Positions 17,219-25,989 of a DNA stretch of 64,000 nt are shown here, one piece after another. The position numbers were made by a program, and so were the translations under genes. Source of the stretch: Rhodobacterales bacterium HKCCE2091 (GTDB lineage Bacteria; Pseudomonadota; Alphaproteobacteria; Rhodobacterales; Rhodobacteraceae); contig WVSL01000004.1 of NCBI GenBank assembly GCA_015689685.1, positions 186,001-250,000 on the forward strand. Reading direction: 5' to 3'. A model generated the notes under the pieces. That model ran no database searches. It was given only the letters and a program-made list of their open reading frames with translations, and was not told the origin of the DNA. The number at the start of each line of letters is the position of its first letter. Positions within the stretch are counted from its first letter, which is position 1.

Positions 17219-18280
17219 ATGACCGACCGCCCCGAGATGACCCGTATCGACACCGCGGAACACGAGGAGGTCTGGCGCATCGCCGACGCGGCGGCGGGGC
17301 TGACCGGGTTCATCGCGGTGCATTCGACGCTGCTCGGGCCGGCGGCGGGCGGGCTGCGGATGCGGCGCTACGCGGACGAGGCGGAGGCGCTGGAGGACGC
17401 GCTGCGCCTGTCGCGCGGCATGACCTTCAAGAACGCCGCGGCGGGCCTGCCGCTCGGCGGCGGCAAGGCGGTGATCCTGGGCGATCCGGCGGCCAAGACG
17501 GAGGCGCAGCTGCGTGCCTTCGGCCGTGCCATCGACGCGCTCGGCGGCCGCTACCACACCGCCGAGGACATGGGGATGAGCCCCGACGACATGGCGGTGA
17601 TCCGGACCGAGACGGCCCATGTCGCCGGGTTGCCCGACGGGGCCTTCGCCTCGGGCGATCCGTCCCCGGTGACCGCGCGGGGCATCTTCCAGTCGATCCG
17701 CACCGTCGCGCGCCACCGCTTCGGCAGCCCGGACCTGACCGGCCGCCGGGTGGCGCTGCAGGGGCTCGGGCACGTCGGGTGGGATCTCGCGAAACGGCTC
17801 AAGGCGGCCGGGGCCGACCTGACGGTCGCGGACATGGACCCGGCCCGTGCCGCGCAGGCGGCGGCGAGTTTCGGCGCCGATGTCGCCGCGCCGGACGCGA
17901 TCCTGGGCGTCGAGGCCGACATCCTCGCCCCCTGTGCCATCGGCGGCATCCTGAACGCGGAGACGATCCCGGCGCTGCGGGTCGCGGCCGTCTGCGGCGG
18001 GGCGAACAACCAGCTCGCGACGGCGGAGGACGGCGCGGCGCTGCACCGGCGCGGCATTCTCTATGCCCCAGACTACGTCGTGAACGCGGGCGGGATCGTG
18101 AACGTCGCGACCGAGATACTGCGGATCGCCGACCGGCGCGCCTTCGTCGCGGAGAAGCTCGCCACGCTCGACGCGACGCTCGACGCGATCCTGTCGGAAG
18201 CCGCCCGCCGCGTCGCGGGGCCCGAGACCGTTGCCGACGGGATCGTGGCGGAGCGGATGCGCCGGCCCCGCGCGGCGTGA
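17219..18280 (+). CDS. Leucine dehydrogenase (ELFV family)
   Basis: A 353-aa amino-acid dehydrogenase of leucine dehydrogenase type, deaminating branched-chain amino acids to 2-oxo acids with NAD. The signature GGLRMRRY, SRGMTFKNAAAGLPLGGGKA carries the two active-site lysines, and the Rossmann motif LQGLGHVGWDLAKRLKAAGA is at about residues 179-198. The ATG at 17219 (MTDRPEMTR) has AGAGG 8-9 nt upstream. It is shorter than the glutamate-type enzyme at 6617 and clearly a different subfamily. Divergent from an Lrp regulator, which supports a role in branched-chain amino-acid catabolism. Confidence 0.92.
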   Translation: MTDRPEMTRIDTAEHEEVWRIADAAAGLTGFIAVHSTLLGPAAGGLRMRRYADEAEALEDALRLSRGMTFKNAAAGLPLGGGKAVILGDPAAKTEAQLRAFGRAIDALGGRYHTAEDMGMSPDDMAVIRTETAHVAGLPDGAFASGDPSPVTARGIFQSIRTVARHRFGSPDLTGRRVALQGLGHVGWDLAKRLKAAGADLTVADMDPARAAQAAASFGADVAAPDAILGVEADILAPCAIGGILNAETIPALRVAAVCGGANNQLATAEDGAALHRRGILYAPDYVVNAGGIVNVATEILRIADRRAFVAEKLATLDATLDAILSEAARRVAGPETVADGIVAERMRRPRAA

Positions 18281-18372
18281 TCGTGAATTGATCCCGGCCC
18301 CCCGTGCAGGCATGCTGTCCCCGGTATTTGAACGACCGGATGGCCAGCATTGCCTGACACTGGGGGACGACA

Positions 18373-18678
18373 TTGAAACCGGGAACCTTCGCGCTTGCCT
18401 GCGCACTTGCCGCCGCCACCGCCGGATCGGCGGTGGCCAACCCTGTCCAACAAGCCTGCGTTTCCTCGGGCCGTAGCGCCGCGACGCCCGAGATGTGCGC
18501 CTGCATCGGCGCGGCGGCGTCGATGACGCTGTCGTCGAGCGACCTGCGCCGCGCGGCCTCGTTCTTCGAGGACCCGCACCGCGCGCAGGAGGTCCGGATG
18601 TCGGACAACCGCCGCGACGAGCAGTTCTGGGACCGCTACCTCGCCTTCGGGGAAATCGCCGCGTCCATGTGCAACTGA
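18373..18678 (+). CDS. Small secreted four-cysteine protein
   Basis: A 101-aa protein with a clear signal peptide (MKPGTFALACALAAATAGSA then VANP). The start is TTG 18373, with GGGGGA 6 nt upstream. The mature part has Cys in QQACVSS, EMCACIG and the final SMCN, so disulfides in the periplasm are likely. The 3' end overlaps the convergent phosphatase gene by 43 nt. Homologues in Rhodobacterales are, as I recall, sometimes labelled arginine transporter without basis; I assign no function. Confidence 0.7.
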   Translation: MKPGTFALACALAAATAGSAVANPVQQACVSSGRSAATPEMCACIGAAASMTLSSSDLRRAASFFEDPHRAQEVRMSDNRRDEQFWDRYLAFGEIAASMCN

Positions 18679-19106
18679 TCGGCCCAGGCGCGGGCGCCGG
18701 CTTCGATCAGGTCCAGCACGCCGTCGAAATCGCCGGTGTAGTAGGGGTCGGGAACGGCACCGCCGCCAAGGGGGTCGAGGAACAGCCGAAGCTCGGCGCG
18801 GGCGTCCGGGGGGCGCAGCGCCGTCAGGTCGGCGAAGTTGTCGTCGTCCATCGCCAGCACGAGATCGAAGTCGTGGAAATCGGACGCGCGCACCTGCCGC
18901 GCGCGCAGGGGCGCGAGATCGTAGCCGCGCGCGGCCGCGGCGCGGATCGCGGGCGGGTGCGGCGGGTTGCCCACATGCCAGTTCCCGGTCCCCGCGCTGT
19001 CGATCTCGGCCCCGGGGAGGGTGGCCCGCAGCACCGCCTCGGCCGTGGGGGACCGGCAGATGTTGCCGAGGCAGACGGCGAGGATGCGGAACGGGGCGTC
19101 GGTCAT
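18636..19106 (-). CDS. Low-molecular-weight protein tyrosine phosphatase
   Basis: A 156-aa LMW-PTP. The P-loop VCLGNICRSPTAEAVL holds the CX5R motif (catalytic Cys, Arg) at about residues 11-18, and the general-acid Asp is in the late DPYYTGDFDGV segment. Start MTDAPFRI at 19106. It dephosphorylates tyrosine-phosphorylated proteins in the cytoplasm. The last 14 codons overlap the 3' end of the secreted-protein gene on the other strand, so both genes are constrained over 43 nt. Confidence 0.94.
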   Translation of the reverse strand: MTDAPFRILAVCLGNICRSPTAEAVLRATLPGAEIDSAGTGNWHVGNPPHPPAIRAAAARGYDLAPLRARQVRASDFHDFDLVLAMDDDNFADLTALRPPDARAELRLFLDPLGGGAVPDPYYTGDFDGVLDLIEAGARAWADQLHMDAAISPKAR

Positions 19107-19270
19107 AGGGGCGGTGGTCTCTTGGCTAGGTCAGGGTGCCGGTCCGTTCTGGCGCGACCCCGGCCCGCGGGTCAAGCGCGGCGGGACGGATCGCCGCGCC
19201 TCCCGAAGCGGCCTTGCCTTTCGCCTTCGCCGGTCCGACGCTGCGGGCGACACGGACGACCGGGGTGCCG

Positions 19271-19960
19271 ATGGGCAAAATCGTGATCCTGACCGGGGCG
19301 GGCATTTCCGCCGAAAGCGGGCTTGGCACGTTCCGCGACGTGGACGGGCTCTGGACGAAATACGACCTGGCCGAGGTCGCGACGCCCGAGGGCTTCGCGC
19401 GCAATCCGCGGCTGGTGCAGGATTTCTACAACGCCCGCCGCAGGAACGCCGCGGAGGCCGAGCCGAACGCCGCCCACGCGGCGCTGGCGCGGCTGGAATC
19501 CGCGATCGGCGACGACCTGTTCCTGGTGACGCAGAACATCGACGGGCTGCACGAACGCGCGGGGTCGCGCCGGGTGATCCACATGCACGGCGCGCTGGAT
19601 ACCGCGCTCTGTGCCGCCTGCGGTCACCGCTGGCCGGCCCCGGCGGAGATGCGGCCGGAGGATACCTGCCCCGACTGCAGCCGCCCCGCGACCCGGCCCG
19701 ATGTCGTGTGGTTCGGCGAGATGCCCTACCGGATGGACGAGATCTACGACGCGATCGCGGCGGCCGACCTGTTCGTCGCCATCGGCACCTCGGGCGAGGT
19801 CTACCCGGCGGCGGGCTTCGTCGGCGAGGCCCGGTCGCAGGGGGCCGAGACGCTGGAAATCAACCTGGAACCCGGCGCGGCCCGTGGCCTGTTCGACCGG
19901 GTGATCGCCGGCCCCGCGACCCGCGCGGTGCCGGACTGGGTGGCGGAAGTGATCGGCTAG
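19271..19960 (+). CDS. cobB: NAD-dependent protein deacylase (CobB/sirtuin class III)
   Basis: A 229-aa sirtuin. ATG 19271 (MGKIVILTGAGISAESGLGT). Conserved parts are GTFRD, QNIDGLHERAG, the catalytic His in HMHGAL, and a four-Cys zinc module CAACGHRW...CPDC. FYNARRR near residue 56 carries the Tyr-x-x-Arg pair that marks class III enzymes such as E. coli CobB and SIRT5, so desuccinylase as well as deacetylase activity is expected. Its stop shares four bases (CTAG) with the stop of the convergent small membrane gene. Confidence 0.94.
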   Translation: MGKIVILTGAGISAESGLGTFRDVDGLWTKYDLAEVATPEGFARNPRLVQDFYNARRRNAAEAEPNAAHAALARLESAIGDDLFLVTQNIDGLHERAGSRRVIHMHGALDTALCAACGHRWPAPAEMRPEDTCPDCSRPATRPDVVWFGEMPYRMDEIYDAIAAADLFVAIGTSGEVYPAAGFVGEARSQGAETLEINLEPGAARGLFDRVIAGPATRAVPDWVAEVIG

Positions 19961-20157
19961 ACCTGCGGCAGCTGGTTCACGCGGACCGCGTTGAAGTCGA
20001 GCTTGAAGTCGACGAGGTAGGGCGTGATCCGGCCGCGCGTGGGCGGGTAGGCCATCGCGGAGACGACCATCGCGAAGATGACCAGCGCGATGAGAACGGG
20101 AACGGCACTGACCGCCTGAACGCCGCGGTCGTAAACGGAAAGTCGCGTTGAATACAT
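19957..20157 (-). CDS. Small single-helix membrane protein
   Basis: A 66-aa protein: short N-terminus MYSTRLSVYDRG, one membrane helix AVPVLIALVIFAMVVSAMAY, then a hydrophilic tail ending NQLPQV. ATG 20157 is preceded by a purine-rich CCGGAG about 8 nt upstream. Stop codons of this gene and of cobB are interleaved in the palindrome CTAG. No family recognised. Confidence 0.6.
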   Translation of the reverse strand: MYSTRLSVYDRGVQAVSAVPVLIALVIFAMVVSAMAYPPTRGRITPYLVDFKLDFNAVRVNQLPQV

Positions 20158-20345
20158 GGTAAACTCCGGACACTGGGTAAGGATCGTTACTGGGCGAAGG
20201 CCGGACAACTCGTGCGGATGAGCACGAAATTTTCGGCAAATCTTCTTGGCGGGTGATGCCGGAATCGGGCCCCTCGGGTCCAGCATTCAGGTGTTACCTG
20301 GTTAACGGGCGGCCCTGCGCGGCCGCTGAAACGGGAGCGGGAAAG

Positions 20346-21071
20346 ATGATCGAACTGATGGACAGCGGGCGCGGCGATCGGCTGGAGTTCCGCATCGCGG
20401 GCAAGGTCACCGAGCGCGATTACCGCGAGGTGCTGATCCCCGCCTTCGAGGCGGCGGAGGCGGAATACGACCACGTCCGGATGCTGGTGGTGTTCGACGG
20501 TTTCGAGGGCTACGAGCCCGGCGCGATGCTGGAGGATGCGCGGCTCGGGCTGAAGCACTGGAATGGCTTCGACCGGGTCGCCGTGGTGTCGGAGCCGGGC
20601 TGGATCACCCGTCTGATCGCAGCGTTCTCCGTCGTGATGCCCTGCCCGGTGATGACCTTCGGCCCCGGCGAGGAGACGGAGGCGCGGCGCTGGCTGGAGG
20701 AATCGCTCGGTGCGGTCCACCAGTCCGATCTCGGCGGCGGGGTCCTGCACGTCTCGCTGATCGGCAAGCTGGAGGCGACGGCCTACGAGGGCGAGGCGGA
20801 GGACATGAACGCCTTCATCCGCGCCAACGACCGGTTCCGCCTGCTGCTCGACCTGCGCGAGTTCGACGGCTGGCAGGGGCTAGGCGCGATCGGCCGGCAC
20901 CTGAGCCTCGTGCGGGACCACCGGATGCTGCCCGACCGCGTCGCCATCGTCGGCACGAACGAGTTCCAGCGGCTGGCGCAGAAGGTCGGGCGCCAGTTCC
21001 TGTCCGGCGAGGTCAGGTACTACGACGCCGGAGAGTTCGAGGCGGCGAAGGCCTGGCTGGCCGAAGCCTGA
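20346..21071 (+). CDS. Tandem SpoIIAA-like (STAS-fold) protein
   Basis: A 241-aa protein composed of two similar halves. Each begins with a beta-rich ELMDSGRGDRLEFRIAGKVT or VLHVSLIGKLEATAYEGEAE segment, followed by RMLVVFDGFEGYEP or RLLLDLREFDGWQG and then a helix-rich DRVAVVSEP or DRVAIVGTN part. This matches the SpoIIAA-like (DUF3478-type) fold, duplicated. No conserved phosphorylatable Ser is evident. ATG 20346 follows GGGAGCGGGAAAG. Single gene; role unknown. Confidence 0.75.
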   Translation: MIELMDSGRGDRLEFRIAGKVTERDYREVLIPAFEAAEAEYDHVRMLVVFDGFEGYEPGAMLEDARLGLKHWNGFDRVAVVSEPGWITRLIAAFSVVMPCPVMTFGPGEETEARRWLEESLGAVHQSDLGGGVLHVSLIGKLEATAYEGEAEDMNAFIRANDRFRLLLDLREFDGWQGLGAIGRHLSLVRDHRMLPDRVAIVGTNEFQRLAQKVGRQFLSGEVRYYDAGEFEAAKAWLAEA

Positions 21072-21093
21072 CGGGCCCCCGCCACCGCGCCGG

Positions 21094-22179
21094 TCAGGCC
21101 CGGCGGCGGAGCCCCGCCACGAGTGCCACCGCGCCGAACAGCAGCAGCGCCGAGGCCGGCAGCGGCACCGGCGCGATCACGCCCCCGATGCCGGTCCCGC
21201 CGAGCGAGATCATGTAGGGCGTGCCGTTCACGGTGAAGTTGGAGCTGTCGGTGACGAGGCCGTTCGCCGTGGGCGCGAAGGCGTAGAAGAACTGGCACGA
21301 CCCGCCGGGCGCGAGCGTGACGCCGGCGCAGTTCTGCGCGGCGGTGAAACTGCCCGACGTGGGCGCGCCTCCGGCGTAGCTCGGCGTCTGCGGCACCGAG
21401 CTCAGGTTCGTGATGTTGGCGACCTGTGTGGGAGACGTCGTCCCGACCGCGACGGCGCCGAAGTCGAGCGCCAGCGGACTGACGAGGATCGGATCGAGGC
21501 CGAAGCCGGACAGCGCGACGCTGAACAGGTCGCCGTCGATGGTGAAGTTGGAGCTGTCGGTCAGCAGGCCGGTCTCGGTCGGTGCGAGCGCATAGAAGAA
21601 CTGGCACGAGGCCCCGGGTGTGAGGGTGACGCCGGCGCAGTTCTGCGACGCGGTGAAGTTGCCGGAGGTCGGCGCGCCACCGGCGTAGCTCGGCGTCTGC
21701 GACGAGTAGCTGACATTGGTGATGTTGACGACCTGCTGCGCGCTGGTCTCGCCGAGGTAGGCGGGTCCGAAGCCGAGCGAAGTCGGCGACACCACGATCC
21801 CGGGCACGGCGAAGCCCTGCAGCGCCACCGAGTAGGGCGTGCCGTCGATGGTGAAGTTCGAGCTGTCAGTGACCGCCCCGGTGGTCGTCGGCGCGAAGGC
21901 GTAGAAGAACTGGCACGACGCCCAGGGCGCGAGCGTGACGCCGGCGCAGTTCTGCGAGGCGAGGAAGTTGCCGGACGTGGGCGCGCCGCCAGCGTAGCTC
22001 GGCGTGATCGGCGCCGCGCCGGTGTTGGTGATCGAGACCGTCTGCGCGGGCGAGGTGGCGCCGGTATACCCGGTCCCGAAGTTGAGCGAGGTGGGCGTGA
22101 CCAGCACGGTCGCGGCGAGGGCAGGCGTGGAAAGGGCACATGCGGCCAGCGCAATCGCCCATCGGGACAAGGACGTCAT
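21094..22179 (-). CDS. VPLPA-CTERM surface protein with three 103-aa repeats
   Basis: A 361-aa exported protein. The signal peptide ends TPALAA. Three tandem repeats of 103 aa (309 nt) follow, each choice-of-anchor/ASH-like: SPTSLGFGPAYLGETSAQ, then TPSYAGGAPTSGNF, then SQNCAGVTLAPWASCQFFYA, then TDSSNFTIDGTPYSVAL. Each repeat has two Cys. The C-terminus reads VPLPASALLLFGAVALVAGL then RRR, a VPLPA-CTERM sorting signal recognised by an exosortase in related bacteria. It is probably anchored at or released from the outer surface. DNA repeats are nearly identical, suggesting recent duplication or ongoing homogenisation. Confidence 0.88.
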   Translation of the reverse strand: MTSLSRWAIALAACALSTPALAATVLVTPTSLNFGTGYTGATSPAQTVSITNTGAAPITPSYAGGAPTSGNFLASQNCAGVTLAPWASCQFFYAFAPTTTGAVTDSSNFTIDGTPYSVALQGFAVPGIVVSPTSLGFGPAYLGETSAQQVVNITNVSYSSQTPSYAGGAPTSGNFTASQNCAGVTLTPGASCQFFYALAPTETGLLTDSSNFTIDGDLFSVALSGFGLDPILVSPLALDFGAVAVGTTSPTQVANITNLSSVPQTPSYAGGAPTSGSFTAAQNCAGVTLAPGGSCQFFYAFAPTANGLVTDSSNFTVNGTPYMISLGGTGIGGVIAPVPLPASALLLFGAVALVAGLRRRA

Positions 22180-22240
22180 CGGTGACTACTCCCCAGGGCC
22201 TGTCCCGGAAGTGGGAACGCGGTGCGCGGGGAGGGCGCGC

Positions 22241-22282
22241 GGCGCCCCGGCGGCGGGCAAGTCCCGCCGGGTTCGGGGCGCC
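22241..22282. terminator. Long GC hairpin between copper-chaperone and VPLPA-CTERM genes
   Basis: GGCGCCCCGGCGG and, after about 10 nt, CCGCCGGG-TT-CGGGGCGCC form a long stem with a small bulge. It sits between two minus-strand genes, 76 nt past the copper chaperone stop, and likely ends or stabilises that transcript. There is no T-run. Confidence 0.45.
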
Positions 22283-22357
22283 TCCCTCGAGTCGGCATCC
22301 GAGGCCGACCTTCAGGATAGCACGTTTCCCGGGTGCGGTATGCCGGGATCGGCGGCT

Positions 22358-22846
22358 TCAGCCGCCGTGGCCGTGGCCGCTGCCCATCGTCATGCCCGCG
22401 CCGCTGCCGCGTTCGGGCTGGCGGTCGTTGTCGACCGGGATGGTGACGGTGACGGGGTCGGCATGTTCGAAGCTGAGCGTGATCTCGACCTCGCCGCCCT
22501 GTTCGAACGGCTCGGTGAGGCCGAGGAACATGACGTGGTGGCCGCCGCGTTCGAGAACCAGCGTCTCGCCCGCGGCGATCGGGAATCCCTCCTCGACATG
22601 GACCATGCGCATCACGCCGTCCTGTTCGAGATGGGTATGAAGTTCCACCTGCACGGCGGCGTCGGAGGTGACGCCGGTGACCCGGTCGTCGGTGTCCGAG
22701 CGGTTCTCGATCGTCATGAAGGCGGCGCCGGACTGCGCCATCGCGCCGGCGGAGCGGGCATAGGGATCGCCCACGATCATCTCGGCGGAGGCAATGGCGG
22801 GAACGAGCGCGAAGAGCGCCGCGGCGGCGGTGAGTTTCAGGGTCAT
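22358..22846 (-). CDS. Periplasmic copper chaperone, PCu(A)C family
   Basis: A 162-aa exported protein with a signal peptide (TAAAALFALVPAIASA). The Cu-binding core has the family pattern of His/Met ligands: ELHTHLEQDGVMRM and GHHVMFLGL, spaced as in PCu(A)C proteins that deliver Cu(I) to the CuA site of cytochrome oxidase. An additional C-terminal tail MTMGSGHGHGG is rich in Met and His and could bind more copper. The next gene upstream is a DUF2946-like protein, consistent with a small copper unit. Confidence 0.92.
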   Translation of the reverse strand: MTLKLTAAAALFALVPAIASAEMIVGDPYARSAGAMAQSGAAFMTIENRSDTDDRVTGVTSDAAVQVELHTHLEQDGVMRMVHVEEGFPIAAGETLVLERGGHHVMFLGLTEPFEQGGEVEITLSFEHADPVTVTIPVDNDRQPERGSGAGMTMGSGHGHGG

Positions 22847-22884
22847 GTCCTGTCCTTTCGTTTCGGTATCCGGTGGTCGCGCGA

Positions 22885-23220
22885 TCAGGCGCGCGGCGGA
22901 TCCCGGGCCGAGGGGACGGGGACGAAGGCCGAGGCGACGGACAGCCGCGGCGGGGTCGGGGCCAGCCGCGCGAGGCGGACCGGCCGGACCGGCGGCGGCA
23001 CCGCGTCGGAGAGAGCGAGCGCGCCCATCGTGCAGTCGACGCAGGCGGGATGACCCGTGGCCGGCTTGCCGTCGGGGCCGAGCGCGACGGTGACGACTCT
23101 GTCGCCGAAGCAGATGGTGACGGTGCCGCCCATCGCCATGCCCGCCCGCGCCACGGCCATCGCCGCCGAGGTGACGACGAGAAGCGCGACGAGCGAGAGG
23201 GGAAGCAGGCAGCGGGTCAT
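22885..23220 (-). CDS. DUF2946-like exported CxxC protein
   Basis: A 111-aa protein from ATG 23220 (MTRCLLPLSLVALLVVTS), with an N-terminal signal or anchor helix. The middle contains HPACVDCTMGAL, a CxxC pair with nearby His and Met, and the C-terminus is Pro/Arg-rich. Size, the CxxC, and position 38 nt upstream of a PCu(A)C gene resemble DUF2946 proteins found near copper genes. Metal binding is an inference. Confidence 0.65.
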   Translation of the reverse strand: MTRCLLPLSLVALLVVTSAAMAVARAGMAMGGTVTICFGDRVVTVALGPDGKPATGHPACVDCTMGALALSDAVPPPVRPVRLARLAPTPPRLSVASAFVPVPSARDPPRA

Positions 23221-23498
23221 GGCGCGGACAATGTCGCCGGGAATCGCCGGGCGCAAGGCGACAAGGAGTCCCCTTTGACGCGGGCCCGAGGGAAGGGTCG
23301 GATCGGGCGGACGGGGCTTCTGTCGGGCGGGATTGCGGTCGGATCAGCGCCGAACCGGGTTAACCTTCTGCGACCGTGCGGAGAAGCCCGGCCCCCGACA
23401 CGCCAACGCCGCCGACCGGACGGGACCGGACGACGGCGGTTGGGAAGCCTGGCTTCGCGTTCACTGCCCGCGCGCCCGTGCGGGCGCGGCCGGACGGA

Positions 23499-23789
23499 TC
23501 AGGCGGTGGCGGCCTGCGCCTTCTCGATCTCGCGCTTGATCTTCAGCGCCTTCGCCGAAAGCTCGGCGTCCTTCGCCTTCATCAGGAAGGCGTCGAGCCC
23601 GCCGCGGTGGTCGACGCTGCGCAGGGCGGCGTTGGAGATCCGCAGGCGGAAACGGCGGTCGAGCGTGTCCGAGCCGAGCGTCACGTCGCTCAGGTTCGGC
23701 AGGAAGCGCCGCTTGGTCTTGTTGTTGGCGTGGCTGACATTGTTGCCAACCATCGGACCCTTGCCGGTCAGTTCGCACACGCGCGACAT
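23499..23789 (-). CDS. rpmB: 50S ribosomal protein L28
   Basis: A 96-aa L28, start [20 protein letters not shown] at ATG 23789, with the conserved [12 protein letters not shown] and [20 protein letters not shown] structural protein of the large ribosomal subunit. Single gene. A short GC stem (23471-23488) lies beyond the stop but without a T-run. Confidence 0.97.
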   Translation of the reverse strand: MSRVCELTGKGPMVGNNVSHANNKTKRRFLPNLSDVTLGSDTLDRRFRLRISNAALRSVDHRGGLDAFLMKAKDAELSAKALKIKREIEKAQAATA

Positions 23790-23978
23790 GGCGTTTTTTC
23801 CTTCGGTCGAATTCGTCGAATGCAGGTAGCCGGGCGCCGACGGCCCCGCCGCGCCCGATTTGGCCGGTGGGATAGGCAAGGGCGGGCGCGGAGTCAAGGC
23901 GGTTCTCGGGCGTCGGTCCGGGCCTGATGCCCGGGCAGGTGCGTGACAGTCGCGGCGGGCGGCGCTAGCGTCGCCACC

Positions 23979-24647
23979 ATGACGGTCGAGACGGAACTCT
24001 ACCCCCCGATCAAGGCGTTTCTCGAAGGGCAGGGCTACGTGGTCAAGGCCGAGATCGCCGGTGCCGACGTGGTGGCCTGCCGCGGAGAGGAGACCCCGGT
24101 GATCGTGGAACTCAAGACACGGTTCTCGCTGGCGCTGTTCCACCAGGGCATCGCCCGGCTGGCGGTGGCCGACCTGGTCTACGTTGCAGTTCCGCGCGCC
24201 ACCGGGCGCGCCTTCGCGCGGGCGCTGTCGGACAATGTGCGGCTGGCGCGGCGGCTCGGCCTCGGGCTTCTGACCGTGCGCCTGCGCGACGGCCTGGTCG
24301 AGGTGCATTGCGACCCCGGCCCCTATGCCCCGCGCAAGTCGAAGCCCCGGCAGGCACTGCTGTTGCGGGAATTCGCCCGGCGCCGGGGCGATCCGAACCG
24401 TGGCGGCACGCGGGGCGCGATCGTCACCGCGTACCGGCAGGATGCGCTGGCCTGTGCCGCCTGCCTTGCAGCCGGGGGCGCGATGAAGGGGGTAGAGGTG
24501 CGCGACGCGACCGGCGTCGCGCGGGCGACCGACATCATGCGGGCCGATCACTACGGCTGGTTCGAACGGGTCGGGACCGGGGTCTACGACCTGACCGGGG
24601 CCGGGCGGCGCGCTCTGACGGAATGGGAGACGGCACCATGCCAGTGA
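23979..24647 (+). CDS. DUF2161-type PD-(D/E)XK-like protein
   Basis: A 222-aa protein from ATG 23979 ([20 protein letters not shown]). The sequence [20 protein letters not shown] followed by [17 protein letters not shown] matches a D...ExK nuclease-like core (Asp in GADVV, Glu-Leu-Lys in ELK). The C-terminus has a winged-helix-like module [20 protein letters not shown]. This layout fits DUF2161. The stop overlaps the start of yjbQ by 10 nt. Whether it cuts DNA is unknown. Confidence 0.8.
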   Translation: MTVETELYPPIKAFLEGQGYVVKAEIAGADVVACRGEETPVIVELKTRFSLALFHQGIARLAVADLVYVAVPRATGRAFARALSDNVRLARRLGLGLLTVRLRDGLVEVHCDPGPYAPRKSKPRQALLLREFARRRGDPNRGGTRGAIVTAYRQDALACAACLAAGGAMKGVEVRDATGVARATDIMRADHYGWFERVGTGVYDLTGAGRRALTEWETAPCQ

Positions 24648-25072
24648 CGGAGTTCCTCGTCCCCACGCGGGGACCGGGGCTGTTCGAGTTCACCAGCGAG
24701 GTGGAGGACTGGATGTCGGGGCTGCCGCGCGCGGACGGTGTGCTGACGCTGATGATCCGCCACACCTCCGCCAGCCTGCTGATCCAGGAGAACGCGAGCT
24801 ACGACGTGCGCGACGACATCATCGCCTGGCTGACCCGCGCCATGCCCTGGGCCGATCACCCGAGCATGTCCTTCATCACCCACAGGATCGAGGGGCCGGA
24901 CGACATGCCGGCCCATATCCGCGCCTCGCACATGCCGGTCAGCCTGTCGGTGCCGGTGCAGGGCGGGCACATGATGCTCGGGACCTGGCAGGGGCTGTTC
25001 GTGGTCGAGCACCGGGCGCGGGCGCAGCGTCGCCGGGTGGCGGCCCATTTCGCGCCCGACGTTCCGGGCTGA
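24638..25072 (+). CDS. YjbQ/UPF0047 family protein
   Basis: A 144-aa UPF0047 protein, ATG 24638 ([18 protein letters not shown]). Conserved segments are [20 protein letters not shown] and the later [19 protein letters not shown]. coli YjbQ has weak thiamine-phosphate synthase activity but the true role is unsettled. Overlaps the end of the DUF2161 gene, so the two are co-translated. Convergent with dodecin. Confidence 0.9.
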   Translation: MPVTEFLVPTRGPGLFEFTSEVEDWMSGLPRADGVLTLMIRHTSASLLIQENASYDVRDDIIAWLTRAMPWADHPSMSFITHRIEGPDDMPAHIRASHMPVSLSVPVQGGHMMLGTWQGLFVVEHRARAQRRRVAAHFAPDVPG

Positions 25073-25093
25073 CCCGTCGCCCCCGCCGGGCGG

Positions 25094-25297
25094 TCAGTCC
25101 TCGAGCACGAAGGTCACCATCAGGTTGACCTGGAAGTGCCGGATCTCGCCGTTCTCGACCGAGACGCGCTGTTCCTTGACCCAGGCCGAGGTGACGTTGC
25201 GCAGGGTCTCGTTCGCGCGCTGGATACCGGCGCGGGTCGCGGCTTCGAAGCTTTCGGGCGAGGTGGCGGAGATCTCTGTGACGCGTGCGATGCTCAT
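25094..25297 (-). CDS. Dodecin (flavin-binding)
   Basis: A 67-aa dodecin: MSIARVTEISATSPESFEAA, then GIQRANETLRNVTSAWVKEQ and VENGEIRHFQVNLMVTFVLE. The family forms hollow dodecamers that store and buffer riboflavin or FMN; the Trp in SAWVKEQ is the stacking residue. Position near ribD is suggestive but it is on the opposite strand. Confidence 0.94.
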   Translation of the reverse strand: MSIARVTEISATSPESFEAATRAGIQRANETLRNVTSAWVKEQRVSVENGEIRHFQVNLMVTFVLED

Positions 25298-25517
25298 GGC
25301 GGGACTCCCTTCCCTTGTGTGTGCCAGGGCCTTCAACCTAGCGCGCCGGGGCGCGGATCAACCCGGCTCGCGGGGCTTCCGCCGCCGCCCCGCCCGCATC
25401 ATCTGGGTGCGGAACGGGCAGGCTACCCAAAGGGTCGCGCATGGCCTATAGTGGTTGTCGAATAGCGGGATCCTGCCCCAAGGTGCGGGGCGGCAACGAA
25501 AAAGTGGGGGAAGGGCG

Positions 25518-25985
25518 ATGCGCTGTCCGTTTTGCGGGAACGTGGACACCCAGGTTAAGGATTCACGGCCCGCGGAGGATCACGTCGCGATCCGCCGGCG
25601 CCGGTTCTGCCCCGCCTGCGCGGGCCGGTTCACCACCTACGAACGGGTCCAGCTGCGCGATCTCGTGGTCATCAAGAGCTCCGGCAAGCGCGAGGATTTC
25701 GACCGCGACAAGCTGGAACGCTCGGTCCGGGTCGCGATGCAGAAACGGCCGGTGGAGCCGGAGCGGATCGACCAGATGATCTCGGGCATCGTGCGCCGGC
25801 TGGAAAGCATGGGCGAGACCGACATCTCGTCGAAGGCGATCGGCGAGATCGTGATGGAACGGCTAGCCGCCATCGACACCGTCGGCTACGTCCGCTTCGC
25901 GAGCGTCTACAAGAATTTCCAGGCGACCGACGATTTCGAGGACTTCATCGCCGAACTGGCGCCGCCCCAACCCTCCGAAGGCTGA
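25518..25985 (+). CDS. nrdR: Transcriptional repressor NrdR
   Basis: A 155-aa NrdR: zinc ribbon [17 protein letters not shown] with the second pair [15 protein letters not shown], then an ATP-cone ([20 protein letters not shown]). It represses ribonucleotide reductase genes via NrdR boxes in response to ATP/dATP. ATG 25518 is preceded by GGGGAAGGG. Only 4 nt separate it from ribD, the usual alphaproteobacterial arrangement. Confidence 0.97.
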   Translation: MRCPFCGNVDTQVKDSRPAEDHVAIRRRRFCPACAGRFTTYERVQLRDLVVIKSSGKREDFDRDKLERSVRVAMQKRPVEPERIDQMISGIVRRLESMGETDISSKAIGEIVMERLAAIDTVGYVRFASVYKNFQATDDFEDFIAELAPPQPSEG

Positions 25986-25989
25986 GCCC

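Noticed and set aside
18316-18345. A sixth copy of the dispersed element near GGTATTTGAAC
   Set aside because: Only the A/T box and a GGATGG match; no hairpin, so treated as possible chance similarity.
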